64,000 bases of DNA. Origin: Dioscorea cayenensis subsp. rotundata (lineage: Eukaryota; Streptophyta; Magnoliopsida; Dioscoreales; Dioscoreaceae). Shown here piece by piece: positions 12,471 to 31,200 of this stretch (its first letter is position 1; every line of letters begins with the position of its first letter). The notes beneath the pieces are model-generated. The model was not told the origin of the DNA. It made no database searches and was given only the letters and a program-made list of their open reading frames with translations. Location: positions 19,875,501-19,939,500 of the forward strand of contig NC_052474.1 in assembly GCF_009730915.1 (NCBI RefSeq), read 5' to 3'. A program made the translations under genes and the position numbers.

Positions 12471-14101
12471 GGTATGAATTAATTATATTAAAGGAATGGT
12501 CAGATGAGTTTTAAATGAACATTGTGAATATTGCCGGCCAGAAATGGTCAGGATTTGGGAATAATATTCAATGGTTTTTAGGAGGAAACAATGCATTCCA
12601 TGGTTTATTTTTGACTTTATTTGTCTGTTGGACATTCTAACTATTTTAGGACATTTATTCTTGTTTTTAATCATATTTAGACGGCAACAATTGACTTTTT
12701 TTAAAAAAATATTGAGAATTTATTTTACCATTGAACAGAAGGCAAGAACTTAGACTCAATAAAAGGCATATCCTAGTGACGTTTGAGTTGAGGTTTTTGT
12801 ATGGAAAACATATTGTTAAGCTCAACTAATGAATTAATTCAACATAAGTCTAAAATGACACTTCAAACATCATGAACTCAATGATGCTTTTTCCAACCTC
12901 TGTTTCTAACATCCAAAAACTATGAGACATAAATTGACCCGTTCTTCCTGATGTTAGGTCATAGGATCATTATTTACACATACATATGTCTGCGTGTCCT
13001 AAGTTCAGACAAACCCAACAGGTGACAAAATTTAAACCAATAATTAAAGAATAAAAAATAAATAAATGTAAAAGCAGTTTGTTGGGTTAGTTGAATGTTC
13101 AACAAACCATAACAAAGGCCTGCTTGGATGCTTTTGCCTTCATATATATATATATATATATATATATGACAATAACTAATAAAAAAATTGCAGTAAAATG
13201 CAGAGTAAACAAAAATGCTCAAGAGCACCCTCGGAAATTTGACCCTTGTGGATGGGGCTAAAAAACCACATGAAGAAATCTTTGATAAAACTCTCAGTAC
13301 CTCAACCCTAAAAACCAATAAGTTAAAAAAAAAATAGCACAGATAAAAGAATTCATCAATATTCCAATAGTTAAATTACAAAATTAGGGCATAAAAATAA
13401 ACTGGAACGAAATCAATTCATTTGGAAAACATGAGTGCATTTCCACATCATTTCCATATTCTGAGCAGACTTGGTTGATTCTATCCACACACAAACCATC
13501 TAAAGATTTCATCAAAAATCCAGGAGCTAATTCACAAGATTAGGGCACAATAGTTATATACTGAATCAATTTCCTTGAAAAGTAAGTTTTCATCTCTGCA
13601 TCATTTAATCATCTTAAATCTCAGCCTGATTCCATCTATCACACAAACCATGCAAGAGAGTACATAATAATTCCAGGAGCTAAATCACAACATTAGGGCA
13701 CAAACCATGCATCTCTCAATCTCCTGTTTTATGCATCAATTCCCTGTGTTTTCGACAGTAGTGAAAAGAATAAGAATCAGAAGCTTGTTCTTTAAATGTC
13801 GAAGAATCAAAAAAGGTTTTTTGTCATGACATCGGTAATGCACTCATACTATTTCAAAACAATAAGATACATATCTTTTGAGGCAAGTAAACTTTTGGAC
13901 ACAATCACATTACTGTAAAGAAGTGTTACTTGAATACATCATATCAAAATCACAAGCATATGCTTAAATAACAAAGAGAAATATAATTTAGTTCTAGTAA
14001 TGGAAAAAATGCAGAAAATAGTGAACTTTGTGATGATCGATACCAATACATTGGAATGTATGACAATATGCAAGGGCTCTCTTCTTGATTATTAATGATC
14101 A
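12471..14101. other. Intergenic between chitinase promoter and LysRS 3' end
   Basis: Holds the chitinase upstream region, a (TA)n microsatellite at 13142-13167, a block of three diverged tandem units at 13355-13730 (separate entry) and the likely LysRS 3' untranslated region near 14000. No ORF was judged real. Confidence 0.6.
13355..13730. repeat. Three diverged tandem units of about 155 bp
   Basis: Each unit carries a core like 'agcta(a)-tcacaa-attagggca-aa' followed by 'atccacacacaaaccat'-like words. The tagggc cores lie at about 13385, 13541 and 13694, so the spacing is about 155 bases. The copies are well diverged. No coding potential. Confidence 0.55.
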
Positions 14102-19696
<5,595 letters not shown>

Positions 19697-20341
19697 CGGA
19701 AAAGAGCTGATGGTTCGTCGGAAAGGCTGCGGAGAAGATGAGGGTTTTTATTCTCTTCGAAAGAAAGGGTTTAGTTATTATTGGTGCGATAAACGTGGAC
19801 GTTCAGGTGATGGACGGCTGAGATTTATAGATGTAGATAACGGGTCGGATCCGGTTTTTGCGTGGGATCCAAGATCCGTTAAGAGAGATGGCCGTTTTTT
19901 AAATTGTAGAAAATGAGTTTTTTCAGTAAATGTTGTTTGGGGATCAAGTTATTAGTATTTTTTTTTTACTAATTACCCCCTGAAAAATAGATATATTATA
20001 CAGCCTATAACTTCATAAAAGGGAGAGTATTAAAAAAGTCTGAGATAATTTTTTTTTTTTTTACTAAAATTCTGTGAAATTTTCATAAGACTTTAAATTC
20101 ATCAAATTCCTTTATTTTAACTCTTGTTGTATTTTTTTAAAAAAATAAAATTGGATAAAAATTACAAATTGCAAAAAATAGAAGAAAACACCATAGACTA
20201 ATGATAATTTTTGATAAAGTGGATAAACCACATGCATTAAAATAAAACATCAAAAAGATACACCAGCCTTTCCACTAGATGTGGAAACAAAATAAAAGCA
20301 AAAGGAGGAACAGCGGGTCTCCTCCAGGCAAACAAAAACAA

Positions 20342-23300
20342 CTACTCCTGCCTAACCACTTGAGCCATCTCGATCGCGGGCTCCTCCCCGGCAGAATGAG
20401 ACCCAAAGAACTCTAAGTTGCGCCTGATCGAGGAAATAGAACCCTCCAACTTCACTCTCAGGCCCTCAGGAGCTGCAGAGAACCAGGATAAAATCAAATG
20501 ATCAGTCTTCACCATAACAGCGTGTGGAAGCGCACATTTATGAGAAAAAATACAATTATTTCTCGTCAGCCATATAGCCCACACAAAGGCTTTCACTGCC
20601 CCATCCCCGATCACCCGGATCGCTGGACGTAAAGCAGACCTCCAGTCACCCCACAAAAGACACATAGAGGAGGGGAGAGTCGGTAACAGCAGAGACCGAC
20701 TGATGTGTGTCCACACCTCCCTAGAGAATCGACAGTGAAGAAAAAGGTGATCAACTGACTCCACATCAGAGTGACATAATACGCAGGTGTCTGTCGGGAG
20801 TCTGTTACAACGGCGTTTGCAAGGTTTTCCAAGGAGAGAATCTTATTCTTCCAAGCTAACCAGTTAAACACGTTGACCTTTCTCGGACAAGGGCCTTTCC
20901 AAAAGGAGTTTGCAATTGAACATCTTAAACCTCCATCATTCAGACGACAATAAAAGGATTTGACTGAAAACATCACGTTCGCAGTCAAGCTCCACACCTT
21001 AGAATCCTAGTCGCTACCATTAGCCACGCTCAGCCTCCCCAGGAGTTGCGACGACCAAGGGTCAGAAGCAAAAGGAGGGCTCGCGAGCAAGTACGACAAC
21101 TCTCTGATTGTCCCATTCGGGGACTGAGACAAGAGAAAAGGTTCAGGCCAGATATTCATAGGTGCGCGACCATTGAACCATCTATCCTTCCAGAAAAGTG
21201 AGTCAGCCCAGCTTTCACCTGAACAGAAACACAGCCACGAAACACCGGGAGGAATTGGCCGACCCCAGACCAGAAAAAGGAGACTCTGCCAGTCGGGCGC
21301 CTAAACAAATCCCAACTTGGACCGCCATAGTTGAATCTCAGAATCTTCGCCCATCCCCAGCTCGAGTCAGAGAGGAGTTTCCACCTCCATTTCCCCAGCA
21401 GCGCCAGATTAAAGGAGGAGAGGTCCAAGATCCCCCAACCACCTTGCTCCTTTGACCGACAAATGTTCATCCAAGCAACGAGTCTACATCCGGGATGCTC
21501 AATATCAGGCCCACTCCATAAGAAATCTCTACGAATCCGATCAATCTTTTTGATAACCCATGCAGGGAGCCTGAAAATCGACATCCAGTACGTCGAGATG
21601 GCCGTTAAAACAGAGTTGAGCAAGGTGACCCGCCCGCTGATGGAAAGGAAAGACGACTTCCAGGAGGACAGTCGCCCTCTGACCTTAGCGATCAAGCTCT
21701 CCCAATCCTGCTTACGGGGCCTCCTGCCAGACACCGGAATGCCCAGATAAGAGACTAGGGAGAAGGTCCATCTTACAATTAACAGTTTTTGCACGCAATC
21801 ATCCGGAAGTAAGCTCAGATTGGTGGAGTACATGCAAGTTTTGGAGGAATTTGTTTCCAGACCAGAGAGTCCTTCAAAAACCAACAGGATCAGCTTTATC
21901 ACCCGGAGGTCTTCAGCTCCCCCCACCGTAAGGACCAAAAGATCATCCGCATAATGCAAGTTGCAGATATTTCCACACTCACCTAAAGGCACCCCAATCA
22001 ATATCCGCGAATTAATCGCATTGTCAAACATAGCACACAACACATCTGAAACCAGCACAAAGAGCGGCGATGACAGAGGGTCACCCTGACGTAACCCTCT
22101 TTGATATCGAACATAACCATTGGGAGACCCATTAATAAGAATCGATGCCTTGGACGAGCTGAGCAGCGAAAGAATCCACCCTAACCATTTGGGACCGAAC
22201 CCCCTAACCTCCAGAAGCTCCCAATAAGAAATCCCAATCCACAAAGTCAAAAGCCTTAGCAAAATCCACCTTGAGGATGTGCCCAGACAGTCTTCTTTTG
22301 TGGATGCTAAAAATGGTCTCTTCCGCGGTCGCAATATTGTCCAAAATGCACATTCCCTTAAGAAAAGCAGATTGAGCGTGATCAACCAAAGAGTCCATAA
22401 CCGTGCTGAGTCTAGAAGCCAGAATCTTGGATATAATCTTCAGAGAAAAGTTTATTAGGCTAATGGGTCTATAGTCACCCGGAGAAGCTGGGCTCAGAAC
22501 CTTCGAAATGAGTGCAATACACGCCCAATTAATTCTCTCCAGGTTAGCCTTCCCAAAGAAGAAATCCTCACACAACTGCCACACCTCCAATTTTACTATC
22601 TCCCAATATGTTTTGAAGAAATGCATAGGAAAACCATCCGGTCCGGGGGCTTTGTCGCTCCCAAGGTCAAAGACCGCTCTTTTAACTTCCTCCATAGTAA
22701 AGGGGCATTCCAAAGAAGAAAGATCAACCGGAGCTTTGTTCTTTAATAGATCACGAATGTCCACTTTGAAACGGAAAGAACGTTTTTGGCCAAACAAAGC
22801 CCTAAAACGACGTTCGAATACTTTACCAATGTCTCTAGCAGTGTGATAGGAGTCATTACCCTCCGAGACAGAAGAAATAAAATTTCCATTCTTCCTTCCA
22901 TTAGCCACCGAATGAAAGAATTTTGTGTTTTCGTCGCCTTCCTTCAAACCATTGCAATCGGGAGTGCTGCTTCCAATACAATTCCTCTTGCCTGCGAATA
23001 ACAACTAAGTTCTTCATCAGCACGCACTCGCTATGAGATTCAGCTACGTTAAGGTTCCTAGATTCTTTTATAATATCAAGCAATTCAAGCTCATGTAGAA
23101 TCGAAAGCTTCTTGAGCTTAATGGAGCCAAAGTTCTCCTTTCGCCCAACTGCGGAGCTGAACCCTAAGCCAAGCCAATTTTTTAGCTAGAACAAAGGCCC
23201 CATAACCCTGAGGTTTGAATCCAGCCCACCATTGCGCCACCAAGTTCGAAAAACCCTCAACCGTGGTCCAGGCAAGCTCAAATCGAAATTGTCTAGGACT

Positions 23301-24005
23301 GACACAATGCATCCCCACCTCCAGACGAATAGGGATACGATCCGATCCCACCCTCGGGAGGCAATTTTGAGTCATCCTAGGGAAACAGTCAGCCCACTCT
23401 CTGTTAACCAGAAAACGATCTAGCTTGACCCAAGTCGGGTCCAATTGCCCATTCGTCCAAGTAAACCTTCTCCCTAACATAGGGGGTTCAAGGAGGCAAC
23501 ACTCATGCGAGGAATTAGTCCCAATGTCGACTAAATTTGGCCTCCTACCAAGCTTGTCCTCCAGAGAAAAAATTGCATTAAAATCACCACAAATCACCCG
23601 GGGAACACCCGGTCACCACAAAGAACGATTAATTTCATCCCATAAAGCACACTTGCGATGCCGGTCAACTGGACCATAAACCGAGGTGCACCGCCACGTG
23701 AAGTTGTCCCGCTTGCAACAAAAATCAATAGACAAGCAGAGCTCACCCCTCATAGCCACCGAACCCTCAAGCAGAACACTGTTCCACCCGACAATTATGC
23801 CACCAGACGTCCCAACAGAGGGAAGAAAAGCAAATTGATCCAAACGCGGTCCACCGATTTCCTTCCACATGGTCCCCGAAATAGCATCCAACTTGGACTC
23901 TTGTAAACAACAAACATCCGCAAAATGAAGATTCAAAAAGTCCTTAACTAGAAAGCGTTTAGCGGGCCTACCCAGACCCCTAATATTCCAAGAGATAATA
24001 TTCAT
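20342..24005 (-). pseudogene. LINE ORF2: endonuclease / reverse transcriptase, broken
   Basis: The endonuclease starts near 24005 (MNIISWNIRGLG) and includes the metal-binding Glu in QESKLD and the GDFNAI motif. The expected SDH motif reads Ser-Asp-Arg, so the catalytic His is lost. An in-frame stop lies near 23613, where a Trp codon is expected. Reverse transcriptase begins around 23050 (DENTKFFHSVANG), continues through DYRPISLINFSLKIISKILA and QGDPLSSPLF, and reaches HYADDLLVL near 21940. The zinc-binding C-terminal domain (ESVDHLFLHCRFSREVW) is near 20700. Frame changes occur around 23010-22950, 22225, 21150-21000 and 20800-20760, so no full-length product is possible. Confidence 0.92.
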
Positions 24006-24122
24006 TAACAACCGACTAATCACAGCGGACCTCCAAGGAGGTCTTCGCCTGGTCCAACTTGGAGACAACGCCCGCAATCGAGCGAGATTTTTCGACATTA
24101 CGAATATAATCAATACAAGCAT

Positions 24123-26718
24123 TCATATGCATGTCAGGACCATCAAAAGAAATACCACATGCTTTATAGTAACTAGCAATTTGCTCATTGGACCAATCCG
24201 AAATAAGAAGGGGCTTAGAAAACGTACCTTCTGGAGTGACTTTGGGGGCTCCGCCAAATAACCCGCCTCCTCATTCCATCGGGAAGATGGCTTTTTTTGA
24301 CGCTCACTTTTCCTGATTCCTTTAGGTGCATCAGCAGATGGAGAAGAACTCCCTCCCTTTAAACCTGGCAGTAACTCCCTTAATGATTTCTCAAATTCCA
24401 CAATAGAGTCATCGGAAGCATATTCCTCTTCGAGCTCTTCTGATTCAGACACATGAGTCTCACTAGGGTCCAAACCCTTATCAGACTCCTTGTCCACCAA
24501 ATTTGGCGCTAAAACCCAAAAATTCTCCATATAATGCCAGTGAAAACCTTCAGGAGGATCAGAAGACGGCCTAGTATTACCATTCCTCACATCAAAACCA
24601 TCCAGTAATAATTCTGTCTTCCCCGGTGTGCTTTGGGCCTCAACCCCTTTACTCTTTAAATCATCCCCAACGAGGTCCATGGGCTCACATTGCTCAAAAC
24701 CCCGCCCAGAAACAGGCCCAGCAGCACTCAACTCCTTCACGTTATAAGAATCAGTTATGTGAGGTCCATCCGTGCAAACCCCTGAGCTTATAGGCTTTCC
24801 AGGCCGAAGCCCATTAACGGCTAAACTAGAGCCCAATTCACCCATGAAAATTGGGTCCAACTCAAACCCGTTTCCTTTCAGGCAAATGACTTGGCCAACA
24901 TCATCTTTCATCCCAGCTTCCACATCTAACGGGTCCACGAAAGACGACTTGATATCCCCTGCTTTGCTCCCCAATCAGGTTATCTTCAACACTCTTCTCC
25001 GCTTGACACATGTCGTGAAGAACCTGGGACTCCCCGAAAGATTTCTTCCCATGATTGCCAACTTCCTCGGACACCTGAGCATGCCTTTCGGACCACCTGC
25101 CACCTGTCAGAGACCCACCCTGCTTCCGGACCACCCATTTATCGACACCAAGCTGCATCGAGCCCATCAACGACGTCCCAGCTCTCGACCCGTCACTTCT
25201 CTTCTTCTCCGTACCTTCACTTCTCCGACCAACGGTCCCTCCCCTCAATTCGCTTCGACCCAGCGGATCACGAAACCAACAGCTTCGGCCGGTACACCTC
25301 ACCGGCGACGTGGGAGCGTGGCTCCACCACAGTCTTAGGTATACGCAAGTCACCCCCGGGCACATCAACGTGGGAGCTGGGCTCTACCAATGTCTGTCTT
25401 CACTCCGTCTCCGTCCTCAGCACTGCACCAGCATTCACCGCTGAACGAGAGCCGAGCATCTTGTGGGCAGGCTGGGGCTCCTCCCCAGAGTGGTCAGAGT
25501 GCTCAGCGTCAACCGGGTGGGAGCTACGCTCAACCAACCCCTCAGAGGCCTTGAAGCTCGGCAGCACCTCTGTCCTCTTACTTTTCTCCACCGGATTGAT
25601 CTCGTGGGTGGACCGCCTCAATGGGATACCGGACTTCCCTTTCCACACTCCGGTCAGGGAGGACAAAGCGACCGATCTCCTGCTTATACGTCGGTTGCAC
25701 TCCTGTATCTTCTGTCAGGATCACTAGGTACCGGCGCATCCCAATACTGAGGTCGAGCTCCGCAGGTAACGACGTGCCCCTCCTCCGATGAACCAATGCC
25801 GAGATGTATCTCTTGTTAGTTTTGAACTCCTGCGACAATGAGATCAACTCACCCACCGTCTTCAACACCTTCAAAATTACACTCCAGCACCACCCATGCA
25901 TGGGGAGGTTCCAAATACGAACCCAAACTCCATCTCCAGACGCCCTGTCCAAGGCCCCCAGTTCCGCCGACCACGGAGCAAATTTCGCTGAGCAAATCCC
26001 ATCCTTGGTAGCGAATTTCGTCACATCCAATTTATTAGCCTCCTTCACATCTGCGCGGCACGACAGCGGGACAAGGTATGTGTTATCATTCACAGGTGTA
26101 AGTGGGTCGGCGAGGGAACGATTGATGATCGAGGGAAGCACATCCTCCAGAGCAGCATCCGTCACATAACCTGAGAGTATGGTCACCACTAAAACCGAGG
26201 ACAGCTCCTCCCTTACCGCTGTGATCTCCGGCGTCAAGGGAAGAAAGAGACTCGACCGCACAGGAAGCTGCAGACGAGTTCCCAGGTGTGGTGGTGCAGT
26301 AACAGACTCGCATTTTGGTCAGCAGATTCCAACGCACGTTTAGTTCGGACGTGAACCTTCTTCCTCTTTGGACTTCGCCGGACCTCCATTTTGCACCTCG
26401 CAGCTACATGCCCGACCCCGCACAACGAAGGCATACGACCTGATGACGACATTCTGACGTTTTGTGTGTCAACTGGAAACACCGTCCACACGCCTGCTCA
26501 CCTGGAGATCTAGGACGCTTAGCACCAGTTAATGTCCGCGTATTCTCCTGTGGCTCGCCCATCACTTGCTTCGATTGGCCCTGTTCCTCCGACGATGAAC
26601 TAACAGCTTCTGAGTACGTTAACCCTTTCTTGGCTAGCCTTCCTACCCCGCTGACAGAAGATCCCTGCGGCTTCTCCGACGTGGTGCCACCGCTCCACAG
26701 CTCCCCTAAGAGACTCAT
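24123..26718 (-). pseudogene. LINE ORF1: RNA-binding/zinc-knuckle protein, broken
   Basis: Starts near 26718 (MSLLGELWSGG). Two CX2CX4HX4C knuckles follow (CGRCFQLTHKTSEC, CLRCAGSGH...C); the second is completed only in another frame. A DUF4283/RRM-like region (VWVRIWNLPMHGW) lies around 25900. A low-complexity acidic C-terminal part (24974-24123) follows in yet another frame. This layout is usual for ORF1 of plant L1 elements. At least three frame changes are seen. Confidence 0.8.
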
Positions 26719-26964
26719 CCCCTGTTGGCACTTCTTTCGACTAATGATAGATTAACCCTGTAAACTACTACTAGTAAAATTTAGGGTAAAAATAAAAAAA
26801 AAAACATTTGATTATTAACAAAACATTTATTGATTAAATTAAAAAAAAACATTCTTTTGGTACATAATATTTTAGCTTGATTTTTTATTACCATATTTAA
26901 TTGATGAGTGAAAACGAGAGAATTTTATTTTATTTTAAATAGTAGAAAATTTATAAAAATATTA

Positions 26965-27691
26965 GGCCCTCTCCAAACCAAAACTCTATATTTGGTACTT
27001 AAATACTCATAAATACAGCTTTTACAGTGAAAGTTTCTCCAACCACCAACTCTATTTTGAACTCATATATTCATGCTATCAACAAATTTAAATCATCTTT
27101 AAATCTTTTTCACTTCTAACCATTGAATTTAAATATTATACTATTTAAAATATAGTTTTATTTTTCATATTTATTATAAAAATTTATTAAATATAAAATA
27201 AAAATCAGACTATTAACCCATCTATTCCATCGATAATCTATGTTAGGATTATTTTTTATATTTTTATTTTATTGTTCATGTAATTTTCATTAATTTTAAT
27301 GAATTTATATTTCATGTATTGTTTTCTTTAAATTTTTATTTCTTATTAATTGAAAAAATATAAACTTAAGTTATTAATTTAATTAACATATAAATTATAA
27401 ATATAAATTTTTTTAAAAAAATAAAAAAACATAATTACAGAAAAAATAGAAAACAAAAAAAAACAGAAATAAAAAAATATAAACTTAAATCATAAGTTAT
27501 TAATTTATTTAACATATAAAATTATAAATATAAATTTTATAAAAAATAAAAAATAGAAAAACAAAAATCAAAACAAAAAAAATCAAAACAGAAAAATAAA
27601 TAAATAAATAAATAACGCTGCTACAGTGGAGGCCATTCTGGGCCAAATCAACCAAGCTGCATAAAAAAATGTAGCTTGGTTGGAGACGGCC
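26965..27691. mobile_element. Harbinger/Tourist-like MITE, 727 bp, inserted in repeat copy A
   Basis: The left terminus is ggccctctccaaaccaa and the right terminus, inverted, is ggccgtctccaaccaa. The left flank is TTA and the right flank TTG, consistent with a 3-bp TTA target duplication with one later change. Repeat copies B (near 29815) and C (near 31645) lack the insert and read straight through aaatattaaatct. The interior is AT-rich and non-coding. Confidence 0.75.
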
Positions 27692-27735
27692 TTGAACCTG
27701 TCTAAATGAGTATTAATTAAATTAAAATGAATTAA

Positions 27736-28205
27736 TTGGTATTTATGTGAAATGTATAGTAAAGCATGAACCAATCATGCATTTTTTATTTCTTAAAGTG
27801 AGATTGTCTCAATTTTAGGTATTTATATTTTGATTTAAATAAGTTTGATGAATGAAAATGATGAGTATATTAAAAATATTGTTGTGTGAAATATTGGGGG
27901 AAATTGAAGTTTTATTAATTTATAACTTAAGATTATTATATAAAAAAATTTGTTAGTTTTGTTCCGCATATTGGTATTTATGTGAAATGTATAGTAAAGC
28001 ATGAACCAATCATGCATTTTTTATTTTTTACAGTGAGATCGTCTCAATTTTAGGTATTTATATGTTGATTTAAATAAGTTTGATGAATGAAAATGATGAG
28101 TATATTAAAAATATTGTTGTGTGAAATATTGGGGGAAATTGAAGTTTTATTAATTTATAACTTAAGTTTATTGTATAAAAAATTGTTAGTTTTGTTCCTC
28201 ATATT
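27736..28205. repeat. Internal 235-bp tandem duplication in repeat copy A
   Basis: The sequence starting ttggtatttatgtgaaatg at 27736 is repeated at 27971 with only a few differences. Copies B and C of the large unit have this segment once (near 29855 and 31685). The duplication is therefore specific to copy A and young. Confidence 0.8.
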
Positions 28206-31200
28206 TTTCATACTTAAAAAAGTATTTTTGACCCACATTTAAGTTTTAAATTTTACAGAATTTAAATATTATATAGTTTATGATGAAAAGATGAAAATTT
28301 TAAAATTGAATATAATGAAGATGACAAAATATATATAAGGCGATGAAAATTAAAGGAAAAATTATATATATTTGAAGGAGAGATATAAAGTAATGCAAGC
28401 CACCTCATCAAAGAATAGAAGGGTTAAAACTACTAAGATTATTAGGTAATGGATATCTTAAGAATTGAATATTATAATATTTTATTATTTTATAAAAAAT
28501 TATTAAAAGAGAAGATTAACTTCAAAATAAATCAATACAATATGGGAAAAAAATGTGTTTGAGTAAATCAAATCTTCAAGTGTTAATAAAAAAATATATT
28601 AACTCTTTCATGGAGGCAAAGAGTTGATGAAGTTGATGAAGTTGATGAATCATCTCTTAACACTTTTAACTACTTGAAAAATCAGGAAAAGTTGTGGAGG
28701 AATTAAAAATATATTTAATTTTTGAAAATAAATTAGCTTTATATTAAAAATAGAATAAATTTGATGCATTCCTTTAAATTAATGTAATAAATTATATTTT
28801 TATTTAGTTTAGTTTCATTTGAATCTTTAGATCCCTTGATGCATTATGGGAGCAATTAACATTGAAACCATGGACTCATAATTACCTAAAAATTTTAATG
28901 TAAAAATCATTTATGTACCTTAATAAGGTTGAGTACAAATAAAAGAACTCTACATGTGCGCCACCTAAAAATTATCACTTCTTTGTTAAAAAAAAATTTA
29001 AAAATACTTCGTGTAAGATGGAGATATTTATTTATTTATTAATTATAATTTTTTTAATGTGGTAAGGCTGAAGTTAAAATTATGCCATGTTAGCCATGGC
29101 GCACGTGGCATAATATAATAATATTATTATACATTTCAATTGGATAATATAATAAAAAATCCTTGATAATTTTTTTAATTGGCTAAAATCTATATAATTT
29201 GGACAAGACGTAAATTCTTCAAATTCCTTTATTTTAACTCTTGTTGAGTCAAGTTATTAGTATTTTTTACTAATTACCCCTTGAAAAATAGAGATATTAC
29301 ACTGCACTAACCTCTTAAGAAGAGTATAAAAAAGTCCTGATAATTTTTTAATTGGCTATAAATATATGAAATTTTGGAAAAAAAATTGAAATTCTTCAAA
29401 TTCCTTTATTTTAACTTTTGTTACATTTTTTTTTATAATAGAACCGGATAAAAATTACTAACAAAAAAAAACATATGAAAATACTATTGACTAATGATAG
29501 AGTAGCCGGTGACATCTAAAAAGTGTTTGCTCAAAGATAAATCATTTGTAAGTGGCACTGGAACAAGTGAGAAATTAGTTCACAGTTTACTAAAGTTATT
29601 GAATGAAACAAAAAAAAAAAAAATTGAGGTTTTATTTGATCTTTGGTATATGAGTTTTTAGGTTACTTTTTTTGTCCAAAGCTGCAAAAGTCCTAAAAAA
29701 CAAAACATTTATTGATTATATTTAGCTTGGTTTTTTTATTGCCATATTTAATTGATGAGTGAAAACAAGAGAATTTTATTTATTTTAAATAATAAACAAG
29801 TTAAAGAAATATTAAATCTACCGAAACAAGTATTATCTAAATTAAAATAAATTAATAATATTTTATGTGAAATGTATAGGAAAGCATGAATCAATCATGC
29901 ATTTTGTATTTCTCAATGTGAGACTATCTCAATTTTAGATATTTATATGTTGATATAAACAGGTTTGATGAATGGAAAATGATGAATATATTAAAAGTAT
30001 TGTTGTGTGAAATATTGGGGGAAATTGAGGTTTATTAATCTATAACATAAGAATATTGTATAAAAATTTGTTATTTTTGCTAAGCATATATTTCATACTT
30101 AAAAAAAATATTTTGGACCAATATTTAAGTTTTAATCTTTATAGAATTTAAATATTATATAGTTTATGATGAAAAAGATAAAAAATTTAAAATTGAATGG
30201 AATGGAGATGATAAACTATATATAAGGTGATGAAAATTAAAGGAAAAATTATATATATTTGAAGGAGAGATATAAAGTAATGCAAGCCACCTTATCAAAG
30301 AATAGTAAGGTAAAAACTACTAAGATTATAAGGTACCTCAATTGCATGATGGATTTCTTGAGAGTTGAATATTATAATATTTTATTATTTTATAAAAAAT
30401 TATTAAAAGAAAAGTTAACTTCAAAATAAATCAATACAATTATGCCATAAATGAAAATTATAGGATTTACTTACGAATTTTATAAAAAGGATGAAAGAAA
30501 TTGTGATTAAGTCAATCAAATCTTGGAGTGTTTACAAAAATAATATTAACTCTTGGGTTGAAGAACTAATGAAGTGGATGATTGATCTCTTAACATTTAA
30601 TGGACTTACTTCAAATTTGGAATTGTCAGCGTGGTGGTGGAGTTAAAAATATTTTTAAATTTTTGTAAAATTAATTATCTCTATATTAATAATAGAATAA
30701 ATTTTATGTATTCGATTAAATTAATATAATAAATTTTATTTTTATTTGTCTTCATTCTTTGATGATGCATTATGGGAGCAATTAACAATGAAATCATGGA
30801 CTCATAATTATTTGAAAATTTTAAATTAAAAAATACTTATGTATCTTAATAAGGCTGAGTATAAATAAAAGAACTCTACATGTGCGACCTAAAAATTATC
30901 ACTTTTTTATTAAAAATAATTTAAAAATACTTCATATTGTAAAATAGAGATATGTTTTTTTTTTTAATATGGCAAGACTGAAGCCAAAACTATGTCATGT
31001 CATAATATAATAATATTATACATTTCAACTTGATTATATAATAAAAAAATCCTAGATAATTTTTTTAATTGGTTAAAAAACTAAAAAAAATTATCAAGAC
31101 TTGAAATTCTTCAAAACCTTTTATTTTAACTCTTGTTGTGTCAAGTTATTAGTATTTTTTTACTAATTGCCCCTGGAAAATAGAGATTCTACACTGTACA

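Larger units (their letters stand above)
20207..26738 (-). mobile_element. L1-type LINE (non-LTR retrotransposon), nearly full length, decayed
   Basis: A 6.5-kb insertion on the minus strand, flanked by a perfect 11-bp target duplication, gactaatgata at 20196-20206 and 26739-26749. Uninterrupted neighbouring repeat copies carry a single such site (for example near 29490), so the insertion is certain. It has an ORF1 with two CCHC zinc knuckles, and an ORF2 with AP endonuclease, reverse transcriptase (YADD) and a C-terminal reverse-transcriptase zinc-binding domain. The 3' end is a short A-rich tail (caaaaat). Several frameshifts and internal stops make it inactive. Confidence 0.95.
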
